A stretch of 64,000 bases of DNA from Agitococcus lubricus (GCF_003051055.1 NZ_QAON01000006.1:62001-126000), one strand, 5' to 3'. Counted from the stretch's first letter, positions 1 to 9,632 are shown. The notes: generated from the sequence alone by a model not told the origin. A program made the numbers and translations.

Positions 1-2863
1 CTGTATTACCAATTAGCTGATTATCTTCTGCGCCACCTGTGGCATTAATATTTGCTGTTCCTGTTAATTCAACTCGTTCAAATGCACCACCCAGTCCTGA
101 TACATCTACTGTGGCATTAATCTGAATGGTGTCAAAGCCACCCGAATCAGAAATAGTATCTGTGCCTGCAGTAATGATAAATAAATCATCACCTAATCCG
201 CCTACGAGGGTATCGTTACCTGAGCCACCATCTAAGGTATCGTTACCATCCCCCCCGACTAAAGAGTCAGCTCCTAAATCATCTACTAAATAATCGTTAC
301 CGTCTAAACCTGTTAAGGTGTTATTACCACCACCACCTGTTATCACATTGTCTGAGGTATTACCCGTTGCATTAATGCCATTCGTAGCAACAGTAATCAG
401 GATATTTTCGACATTAGTAGAGGCTGTATATGTAACTGAGGTTTGTATCGTATCAAAACCTTCATCTGTATATTCTATAACCACATCAGCCGTATTATCT
501 ACAACAAAAATATCATTACCAGAACCACCATACATGGTATCTGCACCACCTAACCCATTAATAGTATTAGACTCTGTATTGCCATAAATGATATTTGCGT
601 TCGCATCGCCATTGGCATTAGTTGCACTGTCAATCAGTCTTAATTCTTCGACATTAGCGGCAATTGTTGTGGTTCCAATAATGCTGGAGTACATGATGTC
701 TGTACCTTGTCCTGCTGCTTCTGTAACGACATCTGTTGTACTATCAATATAATAAATATCATCACCGAGTCCGCCAACAAGCGTATCTACACCGCCATTA
801 CCAATCATGGTGTCATTACCATCGCCACCTGATAGTGAGTTATTCCCTGTTGTACCACTCAGTAAATTATTTAAGGTATTGCCTGTTGCATTAATATTAC
901 CCGTTCCTTGTAGATAGATATTTTCGACATTGGCACCATTAGTGGTTAAATTAAATGTTTGGCTGGCATAAATAGTATCTATACCCTCACCCACTAATTC
1001 GGTCACCGTATCTAGATTATCTACATAATAGGTATCATCACCCGCACCACCATAAGCAGTGTCCGCATCTGCAATAGTATTTTGTATTATGATAGTGTTA
1101 TTTGCACTATTACCACGAATCACATTTTTTAAGGTATTCCCTGTGCCATCAACATTATTTGAGCCAACTAATGTTAAGTTTTCCAAATTATTGCCTAGCG
1201 TATAGCTAATCAGGCTATTTACTTGGTCATTTCCTTCAGCAGTAAACTCAACAATCACATCACCGGTACTGTCTATATAATAAATATCGTTACCAATACC
1301 ACCGACGAGGCTATCGTTACCGGCTTTACCGTCTAAAATATCACTCCCTCCTAAACCTATTAAGGTATTGCCATCCGCATTACCTGTGATGGTATTATTT
1401 ATATCATTACCTGTACCATCTATACCTGTACCATCTAATTCTAAATCTGTCTCTAGTAATACTAATTTTTCAAAATTAGCATTTAATGTATAATCAAAGT
1501 CAACATAAACAACATCAATACCTGCCCCCACTGCTTCACTAATTGCAACGTCAGAAGCATCTATATAATAATAATCATTACCGTTGCCTCCCACTAAGGT
1601 ATCAATACCTGTACCGCCCATTAAGGTATCGTTACCATCACCGCCCACGAGTGAATTATTTCCTTCATTACCTTTTAAAACATTATTTCCTGTATTACCT
1701 GTTGCATTTAAGTTACTTGTGCCTAGTAGTTTAATATTCTCAACATTAATTGAGGCTGCAATCGAATAACTCACTTCAGAAAATAGCCAGTCATTACCGT
1801 TACCTGTAGTTTCATCAACAACATCACCTGCATCATCAATATAATATGTGTCGTTTCCTAATCCCCCAACCATACTATCAATGCCGAGTCCACCGACAAA
1901 AGTATCATTACCGTCACCTCCGACTAAGGTATCATTGCCTTGTTCACCATATAAAAAGTCATTGCCTATTCCCCCTGTGGCACTATCGTTTCCTTCACCA
2001 GAACGAATAATATCATTACCATTTTCACCATTTAGAGTATCATTACCTTCTCCTCCCCAAACAGTATCATTTCCATCGCCTGCATTTATAATATTTGCTA
2101 AATTATTGCCATTAATGACATTATTTGCAGTATTACCATTACCATTAGCAACCCCAAATGTTAAATAAAGATTTTCTGTATTCGCTGCTAAGGTATAACC
2201 TGAAAAGCTCGCATGAACTGTGTCTGTTCCTTCGGCAGCAAGCTCTACAATAACGGCATCATTACTATCAATATAGTAAATATCACCTCCTGTACCACCA
2301 ACAAGCGTATCTACACCATCTCCCCCATCTAGGACATCATTTCCGCTACCACCAACTAGACTATCATTACCAACTCCACCAAACAGCTGGTCATGATTTG
2401 CTCCACCATCTAGAGCATCATTACCGTCCTCACCATATAAAGCATCGTTTCCGCTACCACCAAATAAACTATCATTGCCTAGAGCTCCATAAATTCGGTC
2501 AGAACCTAACAAACCACTCAAGACATTGTTGGAGCTATTTCCGTAAAGAAAATCGTTATAATTTGAGCCTGTCAAATTAGTAATTGCAATTAAAGTATCT
2601 GTACCAAAACCATAGGTATTTTGAGCAGTCGTGATGGCTAGGCTGACATTAACCCCCGCCGTAGTGCCCGACACATATGAGCTATAAGAGGCTGTATCTG
2701 TACCACCACCGCCATTTAAGGTATCGTTACCTATTCCGCCATCTAGGGTATCATTACCCAAGCCACCGTTAAGACTATCATTTCCATCAAGACCATTAAT
2801 GGTGTCATCTGTTGCTGTACCATTTAAGGTTTCACTTGCATTAGTACCGTTAATAACTGCCAT
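1..2863 (-). CDS. Large RTX-type calcium-binding repeat protein, N-terminal part (cut by window edge)
   Basis: The minus strand stays open from an ATG at 2863 to the first base of the window, about 954 codons, with no stop. An RBS (AGGAG) lies 8 bases before the ATG. Translation gives GGxGxDxxx nonapeptides almost from the first residues, interleaved with about eight copies of a roughly 80-140 residue unit. Each unit has a YYID-S/N-xxDVVxE segment, an EGxDTVxxSxxYTL segment, an NxENLxLxG segment and a GTGNxxxNxIxGN segment. The YYID-like boxes sit near 2276, 1845, 1571, 1280, 1028, 750, 505 and 180. RTX families bind calcium after export by a type I system. There is no N-terminal signal peptide, which fits that route; the C-terminal secretion signal would lie outside the window. 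Adhesin, S-layer, toxin or enzyme cannot be decided because no catalytic domain is visible. Adenine and thymine are frequent at third positions, as in the neighbours. Confidence 0.9.
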   Translation of the reverse strand, partial: MAVINGTNASETLNGTATDDTINGLDGNDSLNGGLGNDTLDGGIGNDTLNGGGGTDTASYSSYVSGTTAGVNVSLAITTAQNTYGFGTDTLIAITNLTGSNYNDFLYGNSSNNVLSGLLGSDRIYGALGNDSLFGGSGNDALYGEDGNDALDGGANHDQLFGGVGNDSLVGGSGNDVLDGGDGVDTLVGGTGGDIYYIDSNDAVIVELAAEGTDTVHASFSGYTLAANTENLYLTFGVANGNGNTANNVINGNNLANIINAGDGNDTVWGGEGNDTLNGENGNDIIRSGEGNDSATGGIGNDFLYGEQGNDTLVGGDGNDTFVGGLGIDSMVGGLGNDTYYIDDAGDVVDETTGNGNDWLFSEVSYSIAASINVENIKLLGTSNLNATGNTGNNVLKGNEGNNSLVGGDGNDTLMGGTGIDTLVGGNGNDYYYIDASDVAISEAVGAGIDVVYVDFDYTLNANFEKLVLLETDLELDGTGIDGTGNDINNTITGNADGNTLIGLGGSDILDGKAGNDSLVGGIGNDIYYIDSTGDVIVEFTAEGNDQVNSLISYTLGNNLENLTLVGSNNVDGTGNTLKNVIRGNSANNTIIIQNTIADADTAYGGAGDDTYYVDNLDTVTELVGEGIDTIYASQTFNLTTNGANVENIYLQGTGNINATGNTLNNLLSGTTGNNSLSGGDGNDTMIGNGGVDTLVGGLGDDIYYIDSTTDVVTEAAGQGTDIMYSSIIGTTTIAANVEELRLIDSATNANGDANANIIYGNTESNTINGLGGADTMYGGSGNDIFVVDNTADVVIEYTDEGFDTIQTSVTYTASTNVENILITVATNGINATGNTSDNVITGGGGNNTLTGLDGNDYLVDDLGADSLVGGDGNDTLDGGSGNDTLVGGLGDDLFIITAGTDTISDSGGFDTIQINATVDVSGLGGAFERVELTGTANINATGGAEDNQLIGNT

Positions 2864-2973
2864 TTTGATGACTCCTGTTGAGATAGCGTATTTAAATCAG
2901 TGTAGTCGCTATTCTGATGATTCAATCGATATGGAATAGATTTTTAGCGACGCATCGAGTTATTTTTATTTAA

Positions 2974-2992
2974 CGCTACTCTAAGAGTAGCG
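2974..2992 (-). terminator. Perfect stem-loop between the exported-protein operon and the RTX gene
   Basis: A perfect 8-bp inverted repeat (CGCTACTC/GAGTAGCG) has a 3-base loop. It lies just after the stop of the 675-residue gene and about 110 bases before the RTX start. On the minus strand it is followed by an A/T-rich stretch rather than a clean T-run, so termination may be partial. It could separate the two transcripts or tune the RTX level. Confidence 0.4.
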
Positions 2993-3004
2993 CCAGCCAA
3001 ATAA

Positions 3005-5032
3005 TTACTGGGGCTTTAATGTCAGTTTAGTATAAAGTTGACCACTAGGGATAACTAATTGACCAAAACGGTAGGTTTGAGGCGATGCTCCACCTGTAAT
3101 AACCTGAACATCGTTAGCGGTATAAATACCAGCATCAGGTGATATATCTAAGGTATACTCGAAGGTGATGGAATCATTTAGTGCATCACTGACAGTATCA
3201 ATTTTACCATTCACAATATCAATACGCCCTGTAATGTCACCATATTGAAAACGAGGACTATTGCCACCTGTAGAACTAGGTTCACTCAACGTAATCGAGT
3301 TACTATTTACGGTATCACCATCTAAAGGCGTATCACCAAATCGCAAAGAGCCACTAAAGCCTAAATAGTTACCTGACGTTGGAGGTGAAAAGGTTAAATG
3401 TGTACCAGAGCCACTTTCTATATCAATTGCCAAACCAAAGCCGTGTCCTGTTGTTGGCATACTAGTAATCGAGCCGCCATCCGGCAACTGCCCGACGGCA
3501 AACTGGCCACTCGCGGAAAGTTTTAAACTTTCAGCACTGATACGAATACCATTCACACCGTCATTCACCGTATCAGCCACATACAATTGGCCTTGCCTAA
3601 TCTCAGCAGCTAGATTGACATTACGCCAACCTAAATAAGTCCCAACAGCAGGGTCAGCTACTAAAATATGGGTACCCTCAGTGCCTGACGCATTACGGCC
3701 TTTGGTCGTCAATTGCATGTCAAAGCCGATACCGCGTTGTTGTGCCGCAGCAAGACTAGGATGACCGCCACCCATCATTACTAAATTTGCATCTAAATCA
3801 TGGAGAGTACTAATAAATGCCCAATTTTGAGCATGTGCGACGTTAGTATCCACATCAAAAAAGCTAATCACTTTTGCATAGGCTTGGAAGTTTAAATCAC
3901 GTACTGCGACAAATAATGCATTATCCACCGTTGTCCATGGACTAAATGCTAAGCTCGAAACAGGACTAGTGAGTGCAGGGACTGTCACACCCGAGCCTAA
4001 GAGATTAAGATACATATCGCCCAAGCTAATATATGGACTAGAAGGAGATATTGCAGCACCGTTAGAAAAATCTACCCATTGAGAAAAACGGATACCATCA
4101 GCACCTGTACCATTACCCGCCTCTGAAAGCTCAAGTGCAAAGTTACCGCTGGACAAAATACCGCTAGTACTGATTTTAATCCCCGAACCACTCCCCATGA
4201 GGCTATTATCTGGACGCATTCTAAAATCAAAGTTATTAATTGTTCCTGAAATCCCCACACGCAACATACCTTTTGAACCTACATTGGTAAAACCTGTTGG
4301 TATACCTTCATTATGAGAAATATCAAATTGGAAGCCATTATTCAAACCTGAGCGAATGAGAGAAAGCGTCCCTTGTGCACGAATCCCCTCAGTTGCATCA
4401 ATAGCAAATTTACCATCAAAACGGCTATTAATAATAAGATTATCTAAAATCGCTAAGCTGCGGCGCCCATTAAAGGTTTGTGCCAAATACAACTCCGCAT
4501 CATTAATATTGACACGTATGCGCGCATTACTCGATGTACTATCAAAAAAACCATTGGTATTAAAAAAACTAATGGTACTATTTTGATTCGTGAGTAATGC
4601 AAGCTCCCCCATTGTCTTAGGATTACTCGCACCATTAACGCCACAATTGGCAGCATTGGCCGCAGTGACACATAGTTGACCGAAAGATAGCGTAATAGGG
4701 GGAACAACCACATTGATTGAAACAGCTGGTGTACCCGATGCAGTCGCCGTACTCGAACCAATATCAACGCCAATGGTTGCTAAGGTAAAATCAGACACTG
4801 ATTTGGGGGTAATACTCAAGCTACGAAGTTGTAACTCTCTTCCATCTTCTTGCCAATAAGCACGCTCTGCGGTGACTTGACTGGCAACAGACATCAATTG
4901 AATACCATCTTGACCCGCAACCTCACCTAAAGACTCGTCATTCAGAGCATCCAATGCATATACTGGTATCGCAGTAGTAGATAAAACACTCGCTAATATA
5001 TGACAAACGCGTTTATTGTATTTTTTAGCCAT
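3005..5032 (-). CDS. Exported DUF6160-like protein, 675 aa
   Basis: The protein starts with a signal peptide (basic MAKKYNKR, hydrophobic stretch, AxA-like site near residue 26). Residues 27-45 carry LNDESLGEVAGQDGIQL, the motif shared by all four genes of this operon. The rest is a long Gly/Ser/Asn/Thr-rich, beta-rich sequence without a catalytic motif. It has only two cysteines beyond the leader, close together near residue 120. It is the last and longest of the four genes, 10 bases after the preceding stop, so co-transcription is likely. The N-terminal motif resembles DUF6160 proteins of Pseudomonas, and the set recalls the putative Fil 'pilus system' proteins of Acinetobacter, but this link is from memory and weak. 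Location is probably periplasmic or cell surface; function is unknown. Confidence 0.8.
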   Translation of the reverse strand: MAKKYNKRVCHILASVLSTTAIPVYALDALNDESLGEVAGQDGIQLMSVASQVTAERAYWQEDGRELQLRSLSITPKSVSDFTLATIGVDIGSSTATASGTPAVSINVVVPPITLSFGQLCVTAANAANCGVNGASNPKTMGELALLTNQNSTISFFNTNGFFDSTSSNARIRVNINDAELYLAQTFNGRRSLAILDNLIINSRFDGKFAIDATEGIRAQGTLSLIRSGLNNGFQFDISHNEGIPTGFTNVGSKGMLRVGISGTINNFDFRMRPDNSLMGSGSGIKISTSGILSSGNFALELSEAGNGTGADGIRFSQWVDFSNGAAISPSSPYISLGDMYLNLLGSGVTVPALTSPVSSLAFSPWTTVDNALFVAVRDLNFQAYAKVISFFDVDTNVAHAQNWAFISTLHDLDANLVMMGGGHPSLAAAQQRGIGFDMQLTTKGRNASGTEGTHILVADPAVGTYLGWRNVNLAAEIRQGQLYVADTVNDGVNGIRISAESLKLSASGQFAVGQLPDGGSITSMPTTGHGFGLAIDIESGSGTHLTFSPPTSGNYLGFSGSLRFGDTPLDGDTVNSNSITLSEPSSTGGNSPRFQYGDITGRIDIVNGKIDTVSDALNDSITFEYTLDISPDAGIYTANDVQVITGGASPQTYRFGQLVIPSGQLYTKLTLKPQ

Positions 5033-5042
5033 GATGTTTGTC

Positions 5043-6236
5043 CTAACAAAATTTTAGCGTACCAAAACAGTTATCAACTGTCCCTACACCTAAATCAAGG
5101 TTTTCGAGGTTTACCCCTTCATTCAAGGCAGCAATAACATCACCTATCGCATTAATTGGCGGCGCATTTGCAGGCAAATTCAAAATTCTTAATCCTGGTA
5201 AATTAAACCACCAACCTGTATTAGCAGGTGTAGAAAAGGCAGTACCTGCAAAATTTGGATAAGAAACTCGCTCACGCTGAGATGACATACCAAAACTATC
5301 AGGCACACTGCCATCAATACTAATTTGATGAATCATTTTTAGACTTTCTTTTACATCAGCGAATGCTTGGTCAATCCCTAATAAAGCCAATGCAAAAGAG
5401 CGGTTATACACATTTAAGGGAATATTTGGAATTAAGACGTTACTCATCCTCGTGCCGACTGCACTGGCAAAAAACTTATTGCCAGGCCCACAGTTTGCTA
5501 TTGCATCAGCATTGCCTGCAGTCACGTGGCCAAAACAAGCATCAGCAGTACCCACTCCACCTAACACACTAATTGGTGTGTAACCAGACATTTCAAAACC
5601 TAAGTTACCACTAATAAAGTTAATGCCTGAGTGACAAGAGGCACGACCTGCTGCATTGTTTGCCGCAGTACTGGTATTACAAATACCACCATTGCCATTG
5701 TATAAGCCATCATTGGCAAAATCTTCTTCTATATTCATTTCACCGTTGTTATATAAACGGCCAATACCCATCATACCATCAGCAAACTGCGAACCAATCT
5801 TATAACCTACAATTTCACGTAAGCTGGCGGTATTATCATTTTTAATCGCAAACTCAAAGTAAGGTCGTGTCAAAATAAAACTACTGGTCGCTGCAGCGCC
5901 TTGAGCAGAGCCACTTCTACCCATAAAACTAAAAAAGTCAATATCAATATCACACCCCACTACGAGATTATCATTAACACCATTACATCCTAACTGAAAC
6001 TTATTAACGTTAGCGTTGAGTCCTAACTCAACATCTAAACCAACACGATAGAAAGTAAAGTCATCAAATGTTGAGCCACCTGCAGGCCCTGTAATTTTAT
6101 CCGCCACAAATAAGGCTTGACCAACAACGGCATCTAATTCGTTATTTTCGAGTTCTGTCCATGCATATGCCTGTTGCTGACAAAGACTTAGTGCAAGAAC
6201 TGTGATTATGTTTTTATATTTATTTATTGCTTGCAT
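5043..6236 (-). CDS. Exported DUF6160-like protein, 397 aa
   Basis: I prefer the ATG at 6236. It is preceded by AAGG 8 bases upstream and begins a regular signal peptide (MQAINKYKN, then a hydrophobic core, AYA site). An in-frame ATG at 6257 would add seven residues and overlap the preceding gene. After the signal peptide comes WTELENNELDAVVGQA, the shared N-terminal motif. The body is rich in Gly, Asn and Ala and has about nine cysteines, several as possible pairs (for example CNGVNDNLVVGCDID), plus a Cys at the very C-terminus. That suggests disulfides formed in the periplasm. No enzyme motif is visible. It is the third gene of the four-gene operon, 10 bases after the previous stop. Confidence 0.8.
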   Translation of the reverse strand: MQAINKYKNIITVLALSLCQQQAYAWTELENNELDAVVGQALFVADKITGPAGGSTFDDFTFYRVGLDVELGLNANVNKFQLGCNGVNDNLVVGCDIDIDFFSFMGRSGSAQGAAATSSFILTRPYFEFAIKNDNTASLREIVGYKIGSQFADGMMGIGRLYNNGEMNIEEDFANDGLYNGNGGICNTSTAANNAAGRASCHSGINFISGNLGFEMSGYTPISVLGGVGTADACFGHVTAGNADAIANCGPGNKFFASAVGTRMSNVLIPNIPLNVYNRSFALALLGIDQAFADVKESLKMIHQISIDGSVPDSFGMSSQRERVSYPNFAGTAFSTPANTGWWFNLPGLRILNLPANAPPINAIGDVIAALNEGVNLENLDLGVGTVDNCFGTLKFC

Positions 6237-6246
6237 AACTAAAACC

Positions 6247-6897
6247 TTAGAATCCATAGACTAAAACACGACCATCAATATCTATCTTGGCTGTTAAATT
6301 TTGACCACTGACATAAGCACCATTACTATCTGCGACTCTAAAGCCGTTATAACCAGGATTGGTACTGGCGCTATATCCCGCGGCAGAGACTTCCATTGAC
6401 AACACACCATTCGCTAAAATTTCATAGTCCACTTCTGTTGTCGTCGCATTACCTGCAAAACTGAGTTTTAATGCAGGCAGACCATTTGGAGTACATCCCG
6501 CTAAAATACATGCCCCCGTACTATCCTTAAAACGATTGGCATCCGCATAAACACTAGAGGTAGAGGGCAATGTGGTTGCATCTAAGCGCAGATTATTCAG
6601 TTTTAGCACCATATAAAAGTTTTTATATACTAACCATTCGTTAGTTCTATTATTAGCTTGCCAAGCCATGCGACAGGCATTATTGCCATTTAATCCAGTA
6701 CAGCTATTGTACGGAGCAGCTGCCAACGGTGAACCATCCGCATTTGCATTAAGGCGCATCTCTAAGTCAAGTGCCACACCAGCTTGCCCCGTTGTTCCAC
6801 GTAACTCTTGGTCGTCTAAGGGAACTTTGTCTGCCCAAACACCACTTGAAATAGATGAAAGACATAAACAGAGCAGACTTTTTTTATACTTATTCAT
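6247..6897 (-). CDS. Exported DUF6160 family protein, 216 aa
   Basis: This is the shortest and clearest family member. It has a signal peptide ending at VWA, then DKVPLDDQELRGTTGQAGV followed by ALDLEMRLNANADG. This closely matches the start of DUF6160 proteins, where a Leu-Asp-Asp, Gly-Gln-Ala-Gly pattern leads into a beta-strand. The start codon shares its A with the upstream stop (TGATG), so translation is probably coupled. It contains four cysteines that could form two disulfides. No catalytic residues are evident. Given the context, it may be a subunit of a surface or periplasmic assembly, but this is inference. Confidence 0.8.
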   Translation of the reverse strand: MNKYKKSLLCLCLSSISSGVWADKVPLDDQELRGTTGQAGVALDLEMRLNANADGSPLAAAPYNSCTGLNGNNACRMAWQANNRTNEWLVYKNFYMVLKLNNLRLDATTLPSTSSVYADANRFKDSTGACILAGCTPNGLPALKLSFAGNATTTEVDYEILANGVLSMEVSAAGYSASTNPGYNGFRVADSNGAYVSGQNLTAKIDIDGRVLVYGF

Positions 6898-8195
6898 CAG
6901 TTTGCTCCCAACATCTTGACGTATAAATGGTGAACCAATAAACCATCAACTTGACTATCTCCCAAGTTGACTACTTGGCGAGGAGTCAAGGTATAAGATA
7001 AAGTAGGTGTTGTTGCCACATCCATATTGCTCGTATCAGGACGCGAGGCAAAAGGGACAAAATTAGAAACGCCCACATAATATAGACCATCAGTTTGGTC
7101 TATGGAGCGATTTGCGACTGTACCTGTATCATTAGCGTTACCTGACTGCCCCCATACAATAAAACCATGCGTCTCGTTATAACGTGCAGGACGATTTGTA
7201 CGTTGATAACCACAGTTAGCACCTGTACAACCTACCGTAGGTGCACTATAAAAATCATTGTAGACAGAAGGATTATTGGGAATTTGAGTAATTTCTGTAG
7301 TCACGTTACCTAAAGGAGCATTATATTTTTGTATTGGGCTAGTTGGACTGGTTGCCTTAAAGGTCATCGACTGATAGTGCAATTGCCCTAAAGGAACATG
7401 CGCTTGCACTCCTTTTAAGAACATACCTTCATTATCACTAAAATTAGGTACGACTCCCATACCATCTGTATTATTTTTTTGATTAAAGCTGAGGCGAAAA
7501 TCACCTGTAAGATGACTATCATATACTAAGGCATAGGTTGGGTCGGCAGGGTCTGATGACGTTGTAAAGCGCATGGCCGCACCTTTATTACCATACTTGG
7601 TGGTAGTCGCCTTTCCCATAATAATCATTTGGGATTGTAAATAACAACGGTCATCTGTCACACCACCGTTACCATCACAATCATTAACGCCGCTCGCTGG
7701 GCGACCAACCTCGGCCTCACCCCAAATTGCAAAGCGCCATGTAGGTTGATTGGTTGGGCCTAAAAACTCTAACACTGTACGATTACGACTAACACCATCA
7801 AACTCAATTTGATTATAGTCAAATACACGGAGTAAGAAGGGGTTGTCATGGGCAGCCATACTAAACGTACCCGTGCCTAGTGGACAACGAACATCGCCCG
7901 CAGAACAAGCTGAACCATCAAAATTAGTCCCAGATGTCCCACCAGGTGTCCATGACATACCATAATAACGGACATCGGCGCGTTGCAAATCGGTGGTACC
8001 TACAGGCGTTCCGCCCACCAGTTCGATATAGCTCGTTGGTGCTGTTACAAAACGAATATCGTCAAAAACAAATGCAATGCCTTCACCTGTTGCTTCACTG
8101 AGCGCATTTTCAGATAAGGCTTCTAATTCCGCATGTGAGACACTCGCCATGGCACACAATAAAGGTAACATAGCAAATTTAGGCTTAGTGGTCAT
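6897..8195 (-). CDS. Exported DUF6160-like protein, 432 aa, first gene of the operon
   Basis: A signal peptide (MTTKPKFA..., cleavage near SHA) is followed by LEALSENALSEATGEGIAF, a divergent version of the motif in the next three genes. The mature part is rich in Gly, Thr, Asn and aromatic residues. It carries eight cysteines, including CSAGDVRC, CDGNGGVTDDRC and CTGANC, which look like disulfide loops. No known enzymatic motif is visible. It ends in a TGATG junction with the next gene. A promoter at 8274-8302 fits it as the head of the operon. The product is probably periplasmic or surface exposed; its role is unknown. Confidence 0.78.
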   Translation of the reverse strand: MTTKPKFAMLPLLCAMASVSHAELEALSENALSEATGEGIAFVFDDIRFVTAPTSYIELVGGTPVGTTDLQRADVRYYGMSWTPGGTSGTNFDGSACSAGDVRCPLGTGTFSMAAHDNPFLLRVFDYNQIEFDGVSRNRTVLEFLGPTNQPTWRFAIWGEAEVGRPASGVNDCDGNGGVTDDRCYLQSQMIIMGKATTTKYGNKGAAMRFTTSSDPADPTYALVYDSHLTGDFRLSFNQKNNTDGMGVVPNFSDNEGMFLKGVQAHVPLGQLHYQSMTFKATSPTSPIQKYNAPLGNVTTEITQIPNNPSVYNDFYSAPTVGCTGANCGYQRTNRPARYNETHGFIVWGQSGNANDTGTVANRSIDQTDGLYYVGVSNFVPFASRPDTSNMDVATTPTLSYTLTPRQVVNLGDSQVDGLLVHHLYVKMLGAN

Positions 8196-8273
8196 AAACG
8201 CGCCCTATTTTTGTTGTAGTGCTTGCTTAGGGTATTACTATGGATTGAGCAAGCATCGTTTTATCATCTCCTG

Positions 8274-8302
8274 ATTATGCCGCGTTTTCGCAATTTTGCC
8301 AA
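8274..8302 (-). promoter_or_regulatory. Predicted sigma-70 promoter of the four-gene exported-protein operon
   Basis: On the minus strand, TTGGCA (8302-8297) and CATAAT (8279-8274) are separated by exactly 17 bases. Each box matches consensus at five of six positions. Transcription would begin near 8266, giving a leader of about 70 bases before the ATG at 8195. No operator-like palindrome is obvious next to it. Confidence 0.55.
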
Positions 8303-8399
8303 AGGGATAAACCTGTCAGACAGTCGTATTTTTGTAATAGGCGATAAATGGCTGCTTTTTCATGGCACATGGTATAAAAAACAATCATTTTAGAGGGTA

Positions 8400-8429
8400 G
8401 ACCACGATGGAAATGCTCCATCCGTGGTC
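8400..8429 (-). terminator. Long stem-loop downstream of prpF
   Basis: GACCAC-GATGGA pairs with TCCATC-GTGGTC, giving twelve base pairs with one bulged base and a 5-base loop. It begins 10 bases after the prpF stop. There is no long T-run on either side, so it may be a terminator of modest strength or a 3' stabilising hairpin. It also separates prpF from the operon promoter. Confidence 0.5.
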
Positions 8430-8438
8430 TTTAGGTCA

Positions 8439-9632
8439 TTACATCGTATCGGCTGGTACTCGCACTACCCCTTCCATAATAATGCGTGCACTGCGGCTCA
8501 TGATGGCTTTAGTGACTGTCCATTCACCATTCACTTGTTTAGCTTCTGCACCGACGCGTAATGTGCCTGATGGATGGCCAAAACGTACTGCTTGACGCTC
8601 ACCGCCCCCTGCCGCCAAGTTAACTAATGTGCCTGAAACGGCTGCGGCTGTGCCAATGGCAACAGCGGCTGTGCCCATCATGGCATGATGTAATTTACCC
8701 ATTGATAAGGCACGAACCAACAAATCGACATCACTGGCTTTTACTTGCTTACCACTGGATGAAATATAATCTTTGGGTTGTGCAACAAAAGCAATTTTTG
8801 GTGTGTGTTGACGGGTTAATGCTTCATCTGGGTGTTTAATTAAACCCATACGTAAAGCACCCGCAACACGAATCGCTTCAAATTTAGCCAATGCTTTGGC
8901 ATCACTGTTAATGGCTTCTTGTAATTCTGTACCTGTATAACCAATGTCTTCCGCATTGACAAAGACGGTTGGAATACCTGCGGTAATCATGGTCGCTTTT
9001 AACGTGCCCATATTGGGGACATCTAAATCGTCAATTAAATTTCCCGTTGGGAACATTGAGCCACCCGCATCGCCCTCACCTTCGTCCGCTGGATCTAAAA
9101 ACTCTAAAACGATTTCGGCAGCAGGAAAAGTCACACCATCTAATTCAAAATCACCTAGCTCTTGAACTTGGCCGTTCGTGACAGGTACATGGGCAATAAT
9201 CGTTTTGTTAATGTTGGCTTGCCAAATTCTGACCACACAAATACCATTTTGAGGAATACGTGCAGCATCAACTAAACCCGCATGAATAGCAAATGCTCCC
9301 GCAGCAGTCGATAAATTGCCACAGTTTCCACTCCAATCGACAAAAGCTTTGTCGATGGAAACTTGGCCATATAAATAATCAACGTCGTGTTCTGGCTGGC
9401 TACTTTTTGACAAAATCACACATTTACTGGTGCTTGATGTTGCACCACCCATACCATCAATGTGTTTGGCATAAGGGTCTGGGCTACCAATGACGCGCAT
9501 AAATAAACGGTCACGGGCAGCGCCCGCTTTTTGGCAGGATTCAGGTAAGTCTTGGAGACGAAAAAACACTCCCTTACTAGTGCCACCACGCATATAGGTT
9601 GCAGGAATTTTAATTTGTTGACTCTGTGTCAT
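8439..9632 (-). CDS. prpF: 2-methylaconitate cis-trans isomerase PrpF
   Basis: The 397-residue protein matches the PrpF family in length. It opens with the signature YMRGGTSKGVFF near residue 13 and carries DGMGGATSSTSKC and NCGNLSTAAGAFA further on. PrpF isomerises 2-methylaconitate made by AcnD in the 2-methylcitrate cycle, which degrades propionyl-CoA in the cytoplasm. Its usual partners (prpB, prpC, acnD) are not in this window, so it stands alone here. It could serve a distant prp cluster or act on a related tricarboxylate. GGAA lies 5 bases before the ATG. A 101-base gap separates it from the GST-like gene upstream on the same strand. Confidence 0.9.
   Translation of the reverse strand: MTQSQQIKIPATYMRGGTSKGVFFRLQDLPESCQKAGAARDRLFMRVIGSPDPYAKHIDGMGGATSSTSKCVILSKSSQPEHDVDYLYGQVSIDKAFVDWSGNCGNLSTAAGAFAIHAGLVDAARIPQNGICVVRIWQANINKTIIAHVPVTNGQVQELGDFELDGVTFPAAEIVLEFLDPADEGEGDAGGSMFPTGNLIDDLDVPNMGTLKATMITAGIPTVFVNAEDIGYTGTELQEAINSDAKALAKFEAIRVAGALRMGLIKHPDEALTRQHTPKIAFVAQPKDYISSSGKQVKASDVDLLVRALSMGKLHHAMMGTAAVAIGTAAAVSGTLVNLAAGGGERQAVRFGHPSGTLRVGAEAKQVNGEWTVTKAIMSRSARIIMEGVVRVPADTM

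Noticed and set aside
318-2580. Plus-strand Pro-, Tyr- or Leu-rich open frames in the first 2.6 kb
   Set aside because: They lie opposite the RTX gene; their odd composition comes from translating the complement of GGxGxD repeats, and they have no RBS.
4356-4773. Short frames on either strand within the 675-residue gene
   Set aside because: They lie inside a gene with a signal peptide and conserved N-terminal motif, so they are overlap artefacts.
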